A stretch of DNA of 64,000 nucleotides from Paenibacillus planticolens (GTDB taxonomy: Bacteria; Bacillota; Bacilli; Paenibacillales; NBRC-103111). Every line of letters starts with the position of its first letter. Position 1 is the first letter of the stretch. Positions 53,230 through 61,413 of the stretch are shown piece by piece. The position numbers and the translations under genes are program-made. The stretch lies in assembly GCF_013141725.1 (NCBI RefSeq), contig NZ_WHNZ01000022.1, positions 186,001-250,000 on the forward strand. Reading direction: 5' to 3'. The notes beneath the pieces are model-generated. The model was not told where the DNA came from. It saw only the letters and a list, made by a program, of their open reading frames with translations, and searched no databases.

Positions 53230-54612
53230 TTAAGACTCTGCTGCGACGCCGACGCCAATGGGTTTGACCAGCGCCTTGCTCTCCCAAACGCGGCTTCTCC
53301 AACGCAGATACATGATCAATCCCCGCAGCCACTCGTCGACAGCAAAAGCAATCCATACGCCGAGCAATCCCATTTTCATATGAATGCCGAGCCAGTACGC
53401 AAGCGGCACCGCTACGCCCCACATGGATAGAACCCCCATGGCAACAGGAAATTTCGCATCGCCCGCAGCGCGGAGAGAATTAATAACGACGAGATTAAAC
53501 GTCCGCCCAGGTTCCAGAATGACGCTTAACAACAAAATCCCTGAACCCATTGCGATAATTTCCGGATTATCCGTGAACAACCCAAGCAGTTCTTTGCGGA
53601 ACATAGAAGCGATGCCTACAACCACAAAGGTCAGTAAGAAAGTAATCCGCAGACTCCGGATTAACTTATGGTACGCTGCCTTAAATTCACCGGCGCCAAC
53701 CATATGGCCTACGATGATTTCCGTACCCATGCCGATCGCCATGCCAAGCGCCATAAAGTAATTCGTAACATTCATGACATACACGTGAGTGCTTAGCGCA
53801 ACCTGACCGATGATATTAACGAAGCTCACGATCATTAAATATTGAGACTGCCAAGACAGATGCTCGCCGGCCGAAGGGAGCCCGATGCTCAAAATTTGCT
53901 TCACGATCCGTTTATCGAAATTCAAGTAATCTTTGAAGCGAATCGGAAACGGAATCCGGCGGTATAAGATCACAAAAAGTACGATAAGTCCAAGTAAACG
54001 ACTGATGACCGTCGAAACTGCAGCACCTGTCACACCCCATTCTGGAAAACCAAGGTTCCCGAAAATGAGCAGGCTGTTACCTGCTACGTGGATCAGGTTC
54101 ACCCCAAGCGTCACATACATCACATCTCGGGTTTGACCGTTCGAACGTAGTACGGAAGAAACGGCATACGACAGCGCTTCAATCCAAATAAAAGCACTGA
54201 TCAGGTTGAGATACTTTTTGGCAATCGCAATCTGCTCTGGCGCCAAATTCATAAGCTGCATGATCGATTCGCCAAAAACGACTAAGACGATACTGACCGC
54301 GATACCAAATATGAGATTAATGGTAATGGCGAGTGCGGAAATACGGCTGGCTTCCTTGGCTCTGCCTGCGCCTAAATTTTGGGCGACCGCTACACTCGTT
54401 CCGATGCCGACGAAGCCGAACATCAGGATGCAGAAGACGATGATTTCATTCGCTAACCCGACCGCTCCGGTTACTTCATCTGAGATCCGACTGAGCATGA
54501 ACACATCCGCAGTACCGAGCATCATCCGCAGAACGGAATCAATGAAGATCGGCCACGTGACGGCGAATAGACTAAGCTTTTTCCAAGTTGCTGTTGATTG
54601 GGTGTCTATCAT
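53230..54612 (-). CDS. MATE family efflux transporter
   Basis: 460 residues and twelve membrane helices. The N-lobe has LFAVTWPIFIDSVLRMMLGTADVFMLSRISDEVTGAVGLANEI and GIGTSVAVAQNLGAGR; the C-lobe repeats the pattern with SIGLPSAGEHLSWQSQ and GMGTEIIVGHMVGAGE. Exports drugs or metabolites by Na+ or H+ antiport. GAGGAG precedes the ATG. Possibly linked to the TipA-type regulator, though they are convergent. Confidence 0.93.
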   Translation of the reverse strand: MIDTQSTATWKKLSLFAVTWPIFIDSVLRMMLGTADVFMLSRISDEVTGAVGLANEIIVFCILMFGFVGIGTSVAVAQNLGAGRAKEASRISALAITINLIFGIAVSIVLVVFGESIMQLMNLAPEQIAIAKKYLNLISAFIWIEALSYAVSSVLRSNGQTRDVMYVTLGVNLIHVAGNSLLIFGNLGFPEWGVTGAAVSTVISRLLGLIVLFVILYRRIPFPIRFKDYLNFDKRIVKQILSIGLPSAGEHLSWQSQYLMIVSFVNIIGQVALSTHVYVMNVTNYFMALGMAIGMGTEIIVGHMVGAGEFKAAYHKLIRSLRITFLLTFVVVGIASMFRKELLGLFTDNPEIIAMGSGILLLSVILEPGRTFNLVVINSLRAAGDAKFPVAMGVLSMWGVAVPLAYWLGIHMKMGLLGVWIAFAVDEWLRGLIMYLRWRSRVWESKALVKPIGVGVAAES

Positions 54613-54694
54613 TTCGGTATGCTCCTCAATTTCAAATGCTATTAGTTTAGGATACGTAAGCGATTTCAGTCAAATGTTACTATAACCCAATAAA

Positions 54695-54733
54695 AAACCT
54701 TGGCCATCTCTCTTCCGAGGATGTCCAAGGTTT
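54695..54733. terminator. Terminator between the MATE promoter region and the oxidoreductase operon
   Basis: Stem AAACCTTGG-C-CATC / GATG-T-CCAAGGTTT. It ends the minus-strand oxidoreductase operon; the minus-strand T-run is TTTTTTA. Confidence 0.82.
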
Positions 54734-54749
54734 ACTTATGATTGATCAG

Positions 54750-55769
54750 TTATTTGACACGAACCCATGCTCCGCGATTGTCTGCCGACTCAATTTCGGC
54801 TTCCGCAATGACGATGCTGTCCATCGTGCTGAACGGGGTAGCCGTCGCAATGGTTTGTCCCGAAATTAACGTTTCAACGAAATATTTGAGCTCTTGGTAG
54901 TAGCCCATTTCCGCCGAAAGCTCAGGACTGAAGCCAGGTCCGTCGTTCACGTTCACTTTCAGGCCGTCCGCTGTGAAAACGATATTCCCTTTTTCAAAGT
55001 TTACCCGGAACTGCATATCAAAGCCGTAGTCTCCTTGCAGCGTCCAATCCGCCTGCGCGTTAATCACCTTGCCATCTTCGTACAAATAGTTCGTGGAAAC
55101 AAGGTCATACCCGCTGCCTGGGACAACGTTGCGAGCTAAGCTGGAAACCGATTCCGGCTTACCGAACAACCAGTTGATCATATCGATGTCATGAACGTGC
55201 ATGTCGAGAAGAGCCCCGCCGCTCTTCGCATTTTGCAGCAGCCATGGTCCCCAAGTCGGTGTGCCGCCGCCGCGGTAGAAATACCCGGCCAGCACTTTGC
55301 CATACGTTTCGTTTTGAACGGCTTCTTTCAAGTACTCATAGGCCGGCCAGAAGCGCAGACATTGCCCGATCATCAGCTGTTTGCCGTTCTTTTCAGCCGC
55401 TTCAATCATTTCCTTACACTCACCGGCATTCAGCGCCATTGGCTTCTCGCACAAAACATGAAGACCATGATTCAAGCATTGAATGGAAATGTCTCTGTGC
55501 AAAAACGTAGGCAGCGTCATGTCCACACAGTCCAGCTCTTCTTTTTCAAGCATCTCGGCAACACTGGTATACTTATTGTAAACGCTGAAGTCGATGCCGG
55601 ATGATCCCGTATCAATGTTACCGCCGGATGCTTGACCTTCCAGCTTGGCGATATCAACATCGCACAAAGCGACAACTTTGATAGGAACGCCTTCCGCCTC
55701 AAGACGAATGTAATTTTCCAGATGCGTTCTTCCCATAAAACCTAGTCCGATTAATCCGATTTTCAACAT
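54750..55769 (-). CDS. Gfo/Idh/MocA family oxidoreductase
   Basis: 339 residues. Rossmann NAD(P) site GLIGLGFMGRTHLENY; catalytic EKP in VLCEKPMALN (Lys109); substrate-side DMHVHDIDMINWLFG. It is typical of sugar or cyclitol dehydrogenases (inositol-, glucose- or levoglucosan-like). It starts 3 nt from the isomerase gene and forms an operon with it. GGGGAGG precedes the ATG. Confidence 0.9.
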   Translation of the reverse strand: MLKIGLIGLGFMGRTHLENYIRLEAEGVPIKVVALCDVDIAKLEGQASGGNIDTGSSGIDFSVYNKYTSVAEMLEKEELDCVDMTLPTFLHRDISIQCLNHGLHVLCEKPMALNAGECKEMIEAAEKNGKQLMIGQCLRFWPAYEYLKEAVQNETYGKVLAGYFYRGGGTPTWGPWLLQNAKSGGALLDMHVHDIDMINWLFGKPESVSSLARNVVPGSGYDLVSTNYLYEDGKVINAQADWTLQGDYGFDMQFRVNFEKGNIVFTADGLKVNVNDGPGFSPELSAEMGYYQELKYFVETLISGQTIATATPFSTMDSIVIAEAEIESADNRGAWVRVK

Positions 55770-55772
55770 GGC

Positions 55773-56615
55773 TTATTTCCTCCCCAAAATTGCGTCCATA
55801 GCACCTGATGTATTGTAAATGATTTGCTGACCGTGGTGCGTATAGCCAGGAATCATCTCAGCGATCACATAGTCTTCATATCCGATAGCTGCAAGAGCTT
55901 TCACAACTTCCGGGTAATTCACATCGCCGGCCAGCAGATCCACGAAACCGTGCAAGCCTCCCGCCGCGCGGCGGTAATCTTTGAAATGCACTTTTTTGAT
56001 ACGGCTGTTCAAAATGGAAATCCAATGCTCCGGGTAACCGGAATATAACACATTCCCGACGTCGAAGTAGGAACCGACATACGGAGAATTGATTTTATCG
56101 ATAAAGTCTCTCAGCTCCAGCGGCGAGAGCAAAAACTTGTTCCAAACGTTCTCAATGCCGATGGACACTTTCAACGATTGCGCAGTTTCCGAAAGCTCTC
56201 GAATGCCTTCCAGAGCGTACTCGTACGCTTGATCGTAAGGGACTACTTCGGAGTCAGGGATGAAATCTACCCCAACGGCGCCAGGCACAACCAGAATCGT
56301 ATCTACGCCCAAAATCGCTGCGCTTTCCAGCTGCTTTTTGACGATGTCTTTCGCTTTTTGACGCGTACCGGCATGTCCGCTTGTTAAGGAGTATGTCCAG
56401 TACAGACCACTGGCCAAGCTGGTTAGCTCAATGCCTTTGTCATCCGCAAGCTGGCGGTACTGCTTGATTTCGCTTTCATTGCTTTCCAGGCTGAGTTCCC
56501 CTGTTTCGTTCAACGCCAGCTCAATGCCGTCGAATCCTGCGTCTTTCGCTACTGCTATACATTGCTCCACGTTCATGGAGCCTGGGAATGACCAAATATT
56601 GATCCCTTTTTTCAT
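55773..56615 (-). CDS. Sugar phosphate isomerase/epimerase family protein (xylose isomerase-like TIM barrel)
   Basis: 280 residues of the AP-endonuclease 2/IolE-like fold. Metal ligands are visible in IENVWNKFLLSP (Glu), GSYFDVGNVLYSGYP (Asp), KVHFKDYRRA (His/Asp) and VIAEMIPG (Glu). Such proteins isomerise or dehydrate keto-sugars and inosose. Paired with the Gfo-type dehydrogenase, it likely belongs to a small sugar or inositol-like catabolic step. GGAGGAG precedes the ATG. A minus-strand -10 TATAAT at 56642-56647 lacks a good -35, consistent with activation by the divergent AraC protein. Confidence 0.9.
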   Translation of the reverse strand: MKKGINIWSFPGSMNVEQCIAVAKDAGFDGIELALNETGELSLESNESEIKQYRQLADDKGIELTSLASGLYWTYSLTSGHAGTRQKAKDIVKKQLESAAILGVDTILVVPGAVGVDFIPDSEVVPYDQAYEYALEGIRELSETAQSLKVSIGIENVWNKFLLSPLELRDFIDKINSPYVGSYFDVGNVLYSGYPEHWISILNSRIKKVHFKDYRRAAGGLHGFVDLLAGDVNYPEVVKALAAIGYEDYVIAEMIPGYTHHGQQIIYNTSGAMDAILGRK

Positions 56616-56769
56616 CGTTATCTCCTCCGTCTCTTGCCTTTATTATAAAAGAGGCGAGGCGGATTAGATTTATCCAAAAAGCCGATTTATTTGCACTTTT
56701 ACAAAACCGAGTATGGTAAAATAAGTCTGGGTCCAATCACCGATAAGCCCCTGAGAAAGGACGGACAGC

Positions 56770-57675
56770 ATGGAATTCCCGCGCATACAACTTCAAGAAT
56801 CAATAACCATTCAAAATCTCATTTCCTTTCACTATTTCGAGTATGCCAAAGGATATGTATTTGACGGCGAGCAGCACGACTTTTGGGAAATTCTCTATGT
56901 TGACAAAGGAGAGGTCGAGGTTCGGGCCGACGATCAAATCCACACACTGCAGCAAGGGCATATGATTTTTCATAAACCCGAGGAGTTCCATACCGTCAGC
57001 GTAAAGCACGAGCATAAGCCGCCTAATCTTATCGTCATTTCTTTCGAATGTGCCTCAGAAGCGATGACTTCTTTTGAAAATAAAATTGTCCCCCTAGGAG
57101 ATCGGGAAAGGAATATGTTATCCCTCATCATCCAAGAAGGGTTTCAGGCATTTCTGCCGCCTTTTGACCGACCTACCGTACATATTCTGGAGCGGAATCC
57201 GGAGGCACCTTTTGCCAGCGAGCAAATGATCAAATCCTATTTGGAAGCCCTGCTGATCACACTGATTCGCAATCAAAAGCAAGGCTCCTCATCCATAGAT
57301 GCCTCACTCAAATATAAGCAATCCTCCCTGCAAAAGGAAAAAGCCGAGCAGCGCATCGTTCAGCAGATTATCGCCTATTTGCAAGACAATCTCTCGCAAT
57401 CTTTTACGCAGGATCAGTTATGCCAAACATTTCACTTAGGCAAAAGCCGGTTGAAGGAGCTTTTTCACACACAGATGCAAACCGGCGTCCTGGAAGCTTT
57501 CAAAGCCATGAAAATTGAACAAGCTAAAACGTATATCAGGGAAGGCCGGTACAATTTCACTGAAATTGCGGCCATGTTGGGATATGCGAGCATCCATTAC
57601 TTTTCCAGGGATTTTAAAAAAACCGTGGGCATGTCTCCTTCCGATTATGCCAAATCCGTTAAGGCGCGTGTGTGA
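56770..57675 (+). CDS. AraC family transcriptional regulator
   Basis: 301 residues. The N-terminal cupin sensor (about 15-110: YVFDGEQHDFWEILYVDKGEVEVRADDQIHTLQQGHMIFHKPEEFHTV) is followed by two AraC HTH units (SQSFTQDQLCQTFHLGKSRLKELFHTQMQTG and YNFTEIAAMLGYASIHYFSRDFKKTVGMSPSDY). Divergent from the oxidoreductase/isomerase operon with a 154-nt gap, it most likely controls that operon in response to a sugar. Confidence 0.92.
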   Translation: MEFPRIQLQESITIQNLISFHYFEYAKGYVFDGEQHDFWEILYVDKGEVEVRADDQIHTLQQGHMIFHKPEEFHTVSVKHEHKPPNLIVISFECASEAMTSFENKIVPLGDRERNMLSLIIQEGFQAFLPPFDRPTVHILERNPEAPFASEQMIKSYLEALLITLIRNQKQGSSSIDASLKYKQSSLQKEKAEQRIVQQIIAYLQDNLSQSFTQDQLCQTFHLGKSRLKELFHTQMQTGVLEAFKAMKIEQAKTYIREGRYNFTEIAAMLGYASIHYFSRDFKKTVGMSPSDYAKSVKARV

Positions 57676-57760
57676 CGATGCGCGCAGCCTGATCTGGAGC
57701 CTGCCTGCAACCAGCAAGCAGGCTTCGGACCGGCCTATCTTGAGATTCGCCAGAGAGAGG

Positions 57761-57941
57761 GGGAACTACGTTCCCTTATTAAGGCCGAAAGCACAATTTC
57801 GGGCGCCCGTGGGGAACTACAGGGTCTTAATTCACCCTCGTGATGTAAACAACTGCTCCGAATGGTGAAATAGCGGACCCTAGTTCCCTTTCCCCTGCCT
57901 AAAGGGCTGTTTCAGACGAAATAGCGCCCTGTAGTTCCCCC
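57761..57941 (+). repeat. Dispersed element, family 1, copy D
   Basis: 181 bp, same four-unit order and orientation as the other copies. R2 and R4 are close to consensus (GGGGAACTACAGGGTCTTAA; AAATAGCGCCCTGTAGTTCC). The left flank from about 57738 shares TATCTTGAGAT and CCAGA blocks with copy B. The gap 57676-57760 before it also holds a GCCTGC/GCAGGC hairpin without a T-run. Confidence 0.85.
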
Positions 57942-57996
57942 TATCTCCCTCCCCTCCCAAATCCATCCCCTTTTGTCCTCTGTCTCAACACGCTTC

Positions 57997-58172
57997 GGAC
58001 ACAGCGGCCGTTATCATCGCGAAAAGCGTTGTGTCCCTCTGCTGACGGACACCAGAGCCCTTATTTGCCGATATCGGGACGAAATCATTCCCCAAGTAAA
58101 CAAGCAGCAGCGCTGATGTCCGTTACATGTTCGAAGATGTCCTTTTCCATCGAATAAGAGCATCTCTGTCCG
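57997..58172 (+). repeat. Dispersed element, family 2, copy 2
   Basis: 176 bp, same length and unit spacing as copy 1 (units start at 57997 and 58047; inverted units end at 58122 and 58172). S2 reads GGACACCAGAGCCCTTATTT. It begins 55 bp after family 1 copy D, in the reverse relative order of the pair at 40.7-41.2 kb. The stretch 58173-58300 holds a weak extension (CTGCTCGACCGGCTGAG) shared with copy 1. Confidence 0.8.
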
Positions 58173-58300
58173 TTAGCAAGGACAAAGACTGCGCTAACTC
58201 CATTACGTCTGCTCGACCGGCTGAGCAATCAGCCTTCCAAAGCTTTTTATCGCAGGAACAAGATATACATGAACGCCACTTTCAACGGTTCCCCTTTATA

Positions 58301-58346
58301 ATAAAAAAGCTGTCCCTCAAGTAAAAAATCTACTTGAGAGACAGCT
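58301..58346 (-). terminator. Terminator of the RND efflux operon
   Basis: Sixteen-base arms AGCTGTCCCTCAAGTA / TACTTGAGAGACAGCT with one mismatch, followed on the minus strand by TTTTTTATTAT. It is 12 nt beyond the stop of the last gene. Confidence 0.9.
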
Positions 58347-58357
58347 CTCCTCAACAC

Positions 58358-60067
58358 TTATTTTATCACTTTCAATAAACGTTTTGCCGTGCCGTTTGCC
58401 GTCTCAATCGTTTCATACACATTCACTGTGAATGGATAGTTGTATTGATCGGTTGTAATGTTCGTTGCATCGATCATTTGAACGCCGGTGATCAGTTTAT
58501 TTGCGCCTGTAAACGTTGCATCCTTAGCACCGAGGACACGTCCCTCGCTATCAACGATCTCGAATCTCAATTTGGAGAAGTTATTGTCGACAACGACATT
58601 CTCTTGTTGTTTGATTTCCAGATCCAGACGAACCTTATACGTGTACATCAATTGAGCCGTTGTTTGCGTGTTGACAGCCACATCTTTAATTTTCAGATCG
58701 AACGGATACAAGGAAATGCTTGAATCCGATTCCTGCTGCAGGTCCGTTTGCAACGCTGCGATCGTCGTCGTGAACGGCGCGGCAGCCGCAGAATCAAGCA
58801 GCTTCAAGGAGAAGTTCGTGCTCTCTTCCGATTGCGGAACAATGTAGGAGTAGCTCACAACGTAGCTTAGTCCCGGATTCAGCATCGCCGTCACATTCGC
58901 TTGGCGCGAACCTTGGTACGTAACGCCCTGCCCATTCACCAATTCAGATAGGAAAGCTGGCGTCGCTGTAGGCGTCGTGCTGGTGTTCGTTAATTTGAAC
59001 TTCGCCACCGCCGTTTTGTAGCCTTCACCCGGATTCTCATGAAGATGGAGTTCCATTAAGGAAACTTCCGTTGATTTGTCGACCACTTTGGTCAAAGCGT
59101 CAAACGCGATCGGTTGACCGATGGTGTACGGAACCGCAACTGAGGTCCCCTGATCTTTCGGCCATGCCATAGCCAGTTTGCCTGTCGCTAATGTCTCCGC
59201 TTGGCCTCCGCCCTTAGGAACAAATGTATCCGTGGACAAAACAAGCAGGTTGGTTAGAGTCACACCGTTTTCAACAGGGATGGCAAAGTGAATATATTTT
59301 TTCTCACCGGCTTCCAAGGTGACCGGCTCCGCTTCCGAGCGTTTTCCTTCATAGCTCTTCGTCTCCGATTGAGCATCCAATCGGAAAGCAGGAACCGTTT
59401 CGCGGCCTCCGCCAGGGTTGCTGGCCAGGACCGTAACTACGGCTACGCGGCCTGCGGCCGTATTTTGCATGGAAGCTTCAACCGCCGAATAGGTAAGTCC
59501 GGAATTCACGCCGGGAATCGAAAACGATTGCCCCCATGCCAGATTGTCAAGGTTTTGAGTAGCGGCGCTGCCCGTACCTCCGTACCATACGGATTTGGTC
59601 GGCATAGCCAGCAAGGTCGTTTCAAGCTTCGGATAAGAATACACATCGACGTTAACGAACGAAAGCTGATCGATCGTACCAATTTCCTTCGTATCGACGG
59701 AAGTCATATAAACAAGCTCGCTAATCTCTTTAGGCTGAAGCGACTCTTTATTCGTTCCGCTTGGTTTCAACGTATAGGAAACGCCGCTGGAAGTTTGTAC
59801 GCGAAGCTCGTGCTCAGGCACCCGGTTCTGTGTAACGCCTCCGTTGTACAATCGCACTGTAACGGAAAGCTGTGAGCCGGACGCGGTTGGCGTCACGGCT
59901 GCACTTTTCACGGCTGCACGAATGTCACTTGTCAATCCATAATTGACAGTAGGAGCGGCAACAGGGGCTGGATCGGAATCGGCAGCCCACACGGCGGTGC
60001 CTCCCTGCACGATTAATGCGCCTAGCATAATCGCGGTCAGACTGGATTTCCATGGTCTTTTTTTCAT
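58358..60067 (-). CDS. Secreted protein of unknown function, third gene of the RND operon
   Basis: 569 residues with a signal peptide (SSLTAIMLGALIVQGGTAVWAADS) and no membrane anchor or lipobox. The rest is beta-rich and reads as several repeated Ig/fibronectin-like folds (for example VTVRLYNGGVTQNRVPEHELRV, VVTVLASNPGGGRETVPAFRLDA, VAKFKLTNTSTTPTATPAFLSEL). These have the rhythm of beta-sandwich domains with NTG-type turns. No known family. GAGGAG is 9 nt before the ATG at 60067; an ATG at 60073 is too close. It probably works outside the membrane with the pump. Confidence 0.8.
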   Translation of the reverse strand: MKKRPWKSSLTAIMLGALIVQGGTAVWAADSDPAPVAAPTVNYGLTSDIRAAVKSAAVTPTASGSQLSVTVRLYNGGVTQNRVPEHELRVQTSSGVSYTLKPSGTNKESLQPKEISELVYMTSVDTKEIGTIDQLSFVNVDVYSYPKLETTLLAMPTKSVWYGGTGSAATQNLDNLAWGQSFSIPGVNSGLTYSAVEASMQNTAAGRVAVVTVLASNPGGGRETVPAFRLDAQSETKSYEGKRSEAEPVTLEAGEKKYIHFAIPVENGVTLTNLLVLSTDTFVPKGGGQAETLATGKLAMAWPKDQGTSVAVPYTIGQPIAFDALTKVVDKSTEVSLMELHLHENPGEGYKTAVAKFKLTNTSTTPTATPAFLSELVNGQGVTYQGSRQANVTAMLNPGLSYVVSYSYIVPQSEESTNFSLKLLDSAAAAPFTTTIAALQTDLQQESDSSISLYPFDLKIKDVAVNTQTTAQLMYTYKVRLDLEIKQQENVVVDNNFSKLRFEIVDSEGRVLGAKDATFTGANKLITGVQMIDATNITTDQYNYPFTVNVYETIETANGTAKRLLKVIK

Positions 60068-60103
60068 GTACATACACTCCTCATTGTGTAATTTCGCTGA
60101 TGT

Positions 60104-61402
60104 CTATTTCGCTGCTGGTGTCGTAGTTGCCGCTGGAGAAGCGCTGGCGCTTTCTACCTTCTGGCCGTCTTTCAAAGTGTTCTGTCCGGTAATCACTAGT
60201 TTGTCGCCATCTTTTACGCCGTCAAGTACTTCTTGATACTCACCGTTAATACGTCCAAGCTTCACTTTACGCTTCACATATTGATCGCCTTGCTCCACGA
60301 ATACGAAGGTGTCGGAATCTTCACGAATCACGCTAAGCGTTGGGATGGCTACAACTTGCTCTTCGGTTTCCGTTGTAAGCTGCACCATGAACCGGGTGCC
60401 GGGCTGCAGCTGATGATCGCTGTTCGGAACTTCCAGTTCCAGCGTGTACGTTTTTGTCGCAGCGCTCATGATCGGCGCTAAGTAGCTAATCTTTGCTGTT
60501 CCTTTTTTGTCCGGTGTATCCGGATTATAGTAAACGAGCTCTTGCTTGCCTTTGACGAGTTGATAGTTCGTTTCTGTAAGCTCCGTTTTAATTTTGATCG
60601 GATCAATTTGTTGGACTTGACCGACTTTCCCTGCCGCGGTAGCAACTGTTTGCCCAACGACAACGTTGAAATCGGTAAGTACGCCGCTGCCTGGCGCTTT
60701 AACTTGATAGTTCTCTAAGGAACGAGTCGCATCGTCTAACGATAAGCCCGCTGATTCCGCCTGCGTTTGCGCCGCAGAGATCGAATCCGAATTATCAAAT
60801 GCCGCCAGCTTGCTCTGTGCCGCATCCAAGCTCATTTGCGCGTTATCTAAGGCTTGTTTCATTTGATCCACTTGGTGCTGAACTGCGGTGCCGGCATCAT
60901 AATCGTTGCGGGTTTTGTTATAATCCTGCTTCGCATTCGTTAGAGCTGTTTGCGACCGAGTAACATTATCAACCAAATCCTTGCGGTTGTTCACTTTGTT
61001 ATCGCGTGCTTGCTGCAAAGATTCCTGAGCGCTTTTCAAGGCTAGCTCACTTTTCCGTTTCGCGGACACTGCGTCTTTATTATCGATAACGAAAAGGACT
61101 TCACCTTTCTCTACGTACTCTCCGCGTTTTTTCAACACTTCAAGCACTTCACCGTTCGCTTTGGACACAACATCAAGTGTCGTTCCTGCTGCGACATCGG
61201 CCACCTGTTCGATGGGATTGCTGATTTTTTGCTTTTTAACAACCTCTGTTTTAACCGCTCTTGGCGCAAGCTGAACCGTCGCGGCACCCTTGGCTCCCGG
61301 AGCGGAACAAGCGGACGCTAAGACCGCTGCTGCGGTCAATAGCGCAATCACGCTCATCGAGCGATATCTAAATTTACGTTTTCGCGAACTGTCGTTAATC
61401 AT
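60104..61402 (-). CDS. RND efflux periplasmic-adaptor-type lipoprotein (HlyD/MFP family)
   Basis: 432 residues with a lipobox (LTAAAVLASAC), so anchored to the outer face of the cell membrane. The barrel-sandwich/lipoyl part starts at TTLDVVSKANGEVLEVLKKRGEYVEKGEVLFVID. A long coiled-coil hairpin (about 115-210) is followed by the second lipoyl half (VKAPGSGVLTDFNVVVGQTV) and the beta-barrel end (NGEYQEVLDGVKDGDKLVITGQNTLKDGQKV). In a monoderm there is no outer membrane channel, so it probably stabilises or extends the pump. It is 11 nt downstream of the transporter gene. Confidence 0.9.
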   Translation of the reverse strand: MINDSSRKRKFRYRSMSVIALLTAAAVLASACSAPGAKGAATVQLAPRAVKTEVVKKQKISNPIEQVADVAAGTTLDVVSKANGEVLEVLKKRGEYVEKGEVLFVIDNKDAVSAKRKSELALKSAQESLQQARDNKVNNRKDLVDNVTRSQTALTNAKQDYNKTRNDYDAGTAVQHQVDQMKQALDNAQMSLDAAQSKLAAFDNSDSISAAQTQAESAGLSLDDATRSLENYQVKAPGSGVLTDFNVVVGQTVATAAGKVGQVQQIDPIKIKTELTETNYQLVKGKQELVYYNPDTPDKKGTAKISYLAPIMSAATKTYTLELEVPNSDHQLQPGTRFMVQLTTETEEQVVAIPTLSVIREDSDTFVFVEQGDQYVKRKVKLGRINGEYQEVLDGVKDGDKLVITGQNTLKDGQKVESASASPAATTTPAAK

Positions 61403-61413
61403 CTATGTGCCTC

